Part shown: in pieces, positions 12,874 to 13,471 of the stretch
Layout: each line of letters opens with the position of its first letter
Position numbering within the stretch: position 1 is the first letter of the stretch
DNA from: Alkaliphilus sp.
GTDB lineage: Bacteria; Bacillota; Clostridia; Peptostreptococcales; Thermotaleaceae
Direction of reading: 5' to 3'
Assembly: GCA_018335765.1 (NCBI GenBank)
Contig: JAGXRU010000064.1
Coordinates: 1-13,471 of the forward strand
DNA: 13,471 bases
Notes under the pieces: model-generated
Told to the model about the DNA's origin: nothing
What the model saw: the letters and a program-made list of their open reading frames with translations, nothing else
Databases searched by the model: none
Made by a program: the position numbers and the translations under genes

Positions 12874-12914
12874 AAAAACGACTGTCCACCTTTTATCAAC
12901 TCTAAAAGGTGGAC
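12874..12914 (-). terminator. Terminator of the spoIIQ-like gene
   Basis: A perfect 12-bp stem GTCCACCTTTTA (12884-12895) pairs with 12903-12914. On the - strand it is followed, five bases on, by TTTTT (12878-12874). It lies 19 bases after the stop of the M23 gene and sits back to back with the spoIIID terminator, as expected for convergent genes. Confidence 0.8.
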
Positions 12915-12933
12915 GCCCCTACACAATTATAGC

Positions 12934-13471
12934 TTATTCAATTGGTATGTAAAGAGATGGATCTACGTTTTTTCCTTCTACAAGGACTTCAAAATGTAGG
13001 TGAGGCTCCTCTGCAATTGAAAACAATGCACTTCTTCCGACACCACTGATGACTTCGCCTCTTTCTACAAAATCTCCCACCTCGACCATTTGATCTGTAC
13101 TTAAGTTCGAATAACGGGTTATGATATTGCCTTCATGTGCTATTGCAATAGTAATGCCTAGTCTTGAATCTACGACAACCTCAATGACCTCTCCGGCTTG
13201 AGCAGCCATGACCGGTGTATTTATAGGTGCAATGATATCTATACCCTCATGTGTGGTAAATTGATCCAAGGTTTTTGAATAAACCAAACTATCGACTGCA
13301 TACTTCATTCCTATTGAACCGACTAATGGGACTGTCATTGCACTAGTTGCTGTTTGTTTTTGATTGCTCATAACTTCTTCTGCATCAACTGTATTTTCAG
13401 CCTGCTGTGATGGCTGATTTTCTTTCACAGGGGCAGGCTTTTCTTGAGCGGTAGAAGCTACAGTTGGTACA
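12934..13471 (-). CDS. spoIIQ: M23 (LytM) metallopeptidase-domain protein, SpoIIQ-like, 5' part missing
   Basis: The frame is open to the window edge, so the start and the expected N-terminal membrane anchor are not seen; 178 residues are visible. The GTG at 13428 is not needed as a start. The first 45 or so residues are a polar, Gln/Glu/Thr-rich linker. The LytM domain follows with 'HEGIDIIAPINTPVMAAQ' and 'EEPHLHFEVLVEGKNVDPSLY'. The zinc ligands His and Asp of H-x3-D (residues 74 and 78 of the visible part) and the H-x-H pair (157, 159) are all present, so it may be an active peptidase. Adjacency to spoIIID favours SpoIIQ, the forespore protein that binds SpoIIIAH and is needed for engulfment. 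B. subtilis SpoIIQ lacks the full zinc site, while clostridial ones often keep it. Confidence 0.78.
   Translation of the reverse strand, partial: VPTVASTAQEKPAPVKENQPSQQAENTVDAEEVMSNQKQTATSAMTVPLVGSIGMKYAVDSLVYSKTLDQFTTHEGIDIIAPINTPVMAAQAGEVIEVVVDSRLGITIAIAHEGNIITRYSNLSTDQMVEVGDFVERGEVISGVGRSALFSIAEEPHLHFEVLVEGKNVDPSLYIPIE

Overview
The window looks like the chromosome of a low-GC, spore-forming, flagellated clostridium (Firmicutes). The AT-rich sequence, strong AGGAGG-type ribosome binding sites, the sporulation genes spoIIID and a spoIIQ-like gene, and a linked mbl/flagellar rod cluster all point this way. The genus is not proven; an Alkaliphilus-like relative is a guess from gene order.

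Left part (1-2409, + strand): the 3' end of a YjiH-family membrane protein gene, a strong terminator, then a dCache-type sensor histidine kinase gene broken by a one-base frameshift near 976-981. No response regulator gene is visible.

Accessory island (about 2474-5500, genes on the - strand): two 79-bp direct repeats (2624-2702 and 5422-5500, 72/79 identical by eye) bracket a degraded set of nucleotidyltransferase/HEPN modules and one apparently intact RelBE-type toxin-antitoxin operon with its own promoter, operator-like palindrome and terminator. One MntA-like nucleotidyltransferase is intact, but its HepT-like partner is cut to 38 residues. A second nucleotidyltransferase has an in-frame TAG at its third acidic residue. 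Its HI0074-like partner stops inside the expected RNxxxH motif. A further fragment may come from another HEPN-like protein. The repeat next to the EamA gene contains that gene's last codons, so it may mark an old integration junction or duplication.

Middle (5486-8067, - strand): a two-gene unit (unrecognised 390-residue protein, then an EamA-family transporter) behind a good sigma-A-type promoter, and a small protein made mostly of a seven-residue coiled-coil repeat.

Right part (8167-13471): a spoIIQ-like M23 gene (partial), spoIIID, mbl, flhO-like and flhP/flgG-like rod genes, a rod-binding protein gene and fabZ. This order resembles the Bacillus subtilis spoIIID-mbl-flhO-flhP-ywpB locus. 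Two differences stand out: spoIIID lies on the opposite strand from its neighbours, and the flhO-like protein is about 90 residues longer than usual because its FlgG-like central module appears twice. A sigma-D(sigma-28)-like promoter precedes flhO, and a palindromic REP-like element with several alternative hairpins separates it from mbl. The genes combine cell shape (Mbl), flagellar rod assembly, fatty acid synthesis (FabZ) and mother-cell sporulation control.
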